A stretch of 64,000 nucleotides of DNA. Origin: Styela clava (taxonomy: Eukaryota; Chordata; Ascidiacea; Stolidobranchia; Styelidae). Location: assembly GCF_964204865.1 (NCBI RefSeq), contig NC_135250.1:4154001-4218000 (forward strand). Reading direction: 5' to 3'. A model generated the notes under the pieces. The model saw only the letters and a program-made list of their open reading frames with translations. It had not been told where the DNA came from and ran no database searches. The translations under genes and the position numbers were made by a program. This document shows, one piece after another, positions 63,997 through 64,000 of the stretch; within the stretch, counting starts at the first letter, position 1, and the number at the start of each line of letters is the position of its first letter.

Positions 63997-64000
63997 TCTT

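Noticed and set aside
1-64000. CRISPR array, operon, rRNA, prokaryotic defence system
   Set aside because: No regularly spaced repeats or bacterial gene organisation; all signs are of a eukaryotic nuclear genome.

Overview
The window is nuclear DNA of an invertebrate animal. Several genes have many GT-AG introns, all recognisable genes are eukaryotic housekeeping or ciliary genes, and the non-coding DNA is AT-rich and packed with DNA transposons, tRNA-derived SINEs and one BEL/Pao LTR retrotransposon. Protein similarity recalled from memory suggests an invertebrate deuterostome; a tunicate (ascidian) is my best guess, but the sequence does not prove it.

Layout. URB1 (ribosome assembly, minus strand, cut by the left edge) lies head-to-head with TBC1D32 (broad-minded, cilium/Hedgehog), a 29-exon plus-strand gene at 6040-37709 whose exons I could join phase by phase into 1324 codons. 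Its introns hold most of the mobile DNA: intron 2 carries a 7.4-kb BEL/Pao element with almost identical LTRs, and other introns hold hAT-type elements with 8-bp target duplications, a MITE family, SINEs and four related copies of a 300-bp repeat (one of them in PSMD12). From 37.7 to 41.1 kb there is a SINE split by another element. Then come two tandem intronless short-chain dehydrogenase genes (41143-41913 and 43223-43993, 246/256 residues identical), an intronless mitochondrial IDH3B (45188-46312), a three-copy 0.46-0.49-kb tandem array (46.8-48.2 kb) and a two-exon PAK1IP1 (49177-50753). A 3.6-kb hAT-type element (51284-54877) encloses a 1.3-kb fold-back element. Finally FARSA (intronless, minus) and PSMD12 (plus, seven exons before the right edge) form a second head-to-head pair.

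Functionally the genes are unrelated neighbours: ribosome biogenesis (URB1, PAK1IP1), translation (FARSA), protein degradation (PSMD12), the TCA cycle (IDH3B), cilium signalling (TBC1D32) and a redox enzyme pair of unknown substrate. I found no operon, CRISPR array, rRNA or functional tRNA gene. I found no clearly new biological system. The points most worth a second look are the very young but disabled BEL/Pao copy, the nested fold-back element, the homogenised SDR pair, two exon-edge duplications inside TBC1D32 introns, and possible trans-splice acceptors just upstream of start codons.
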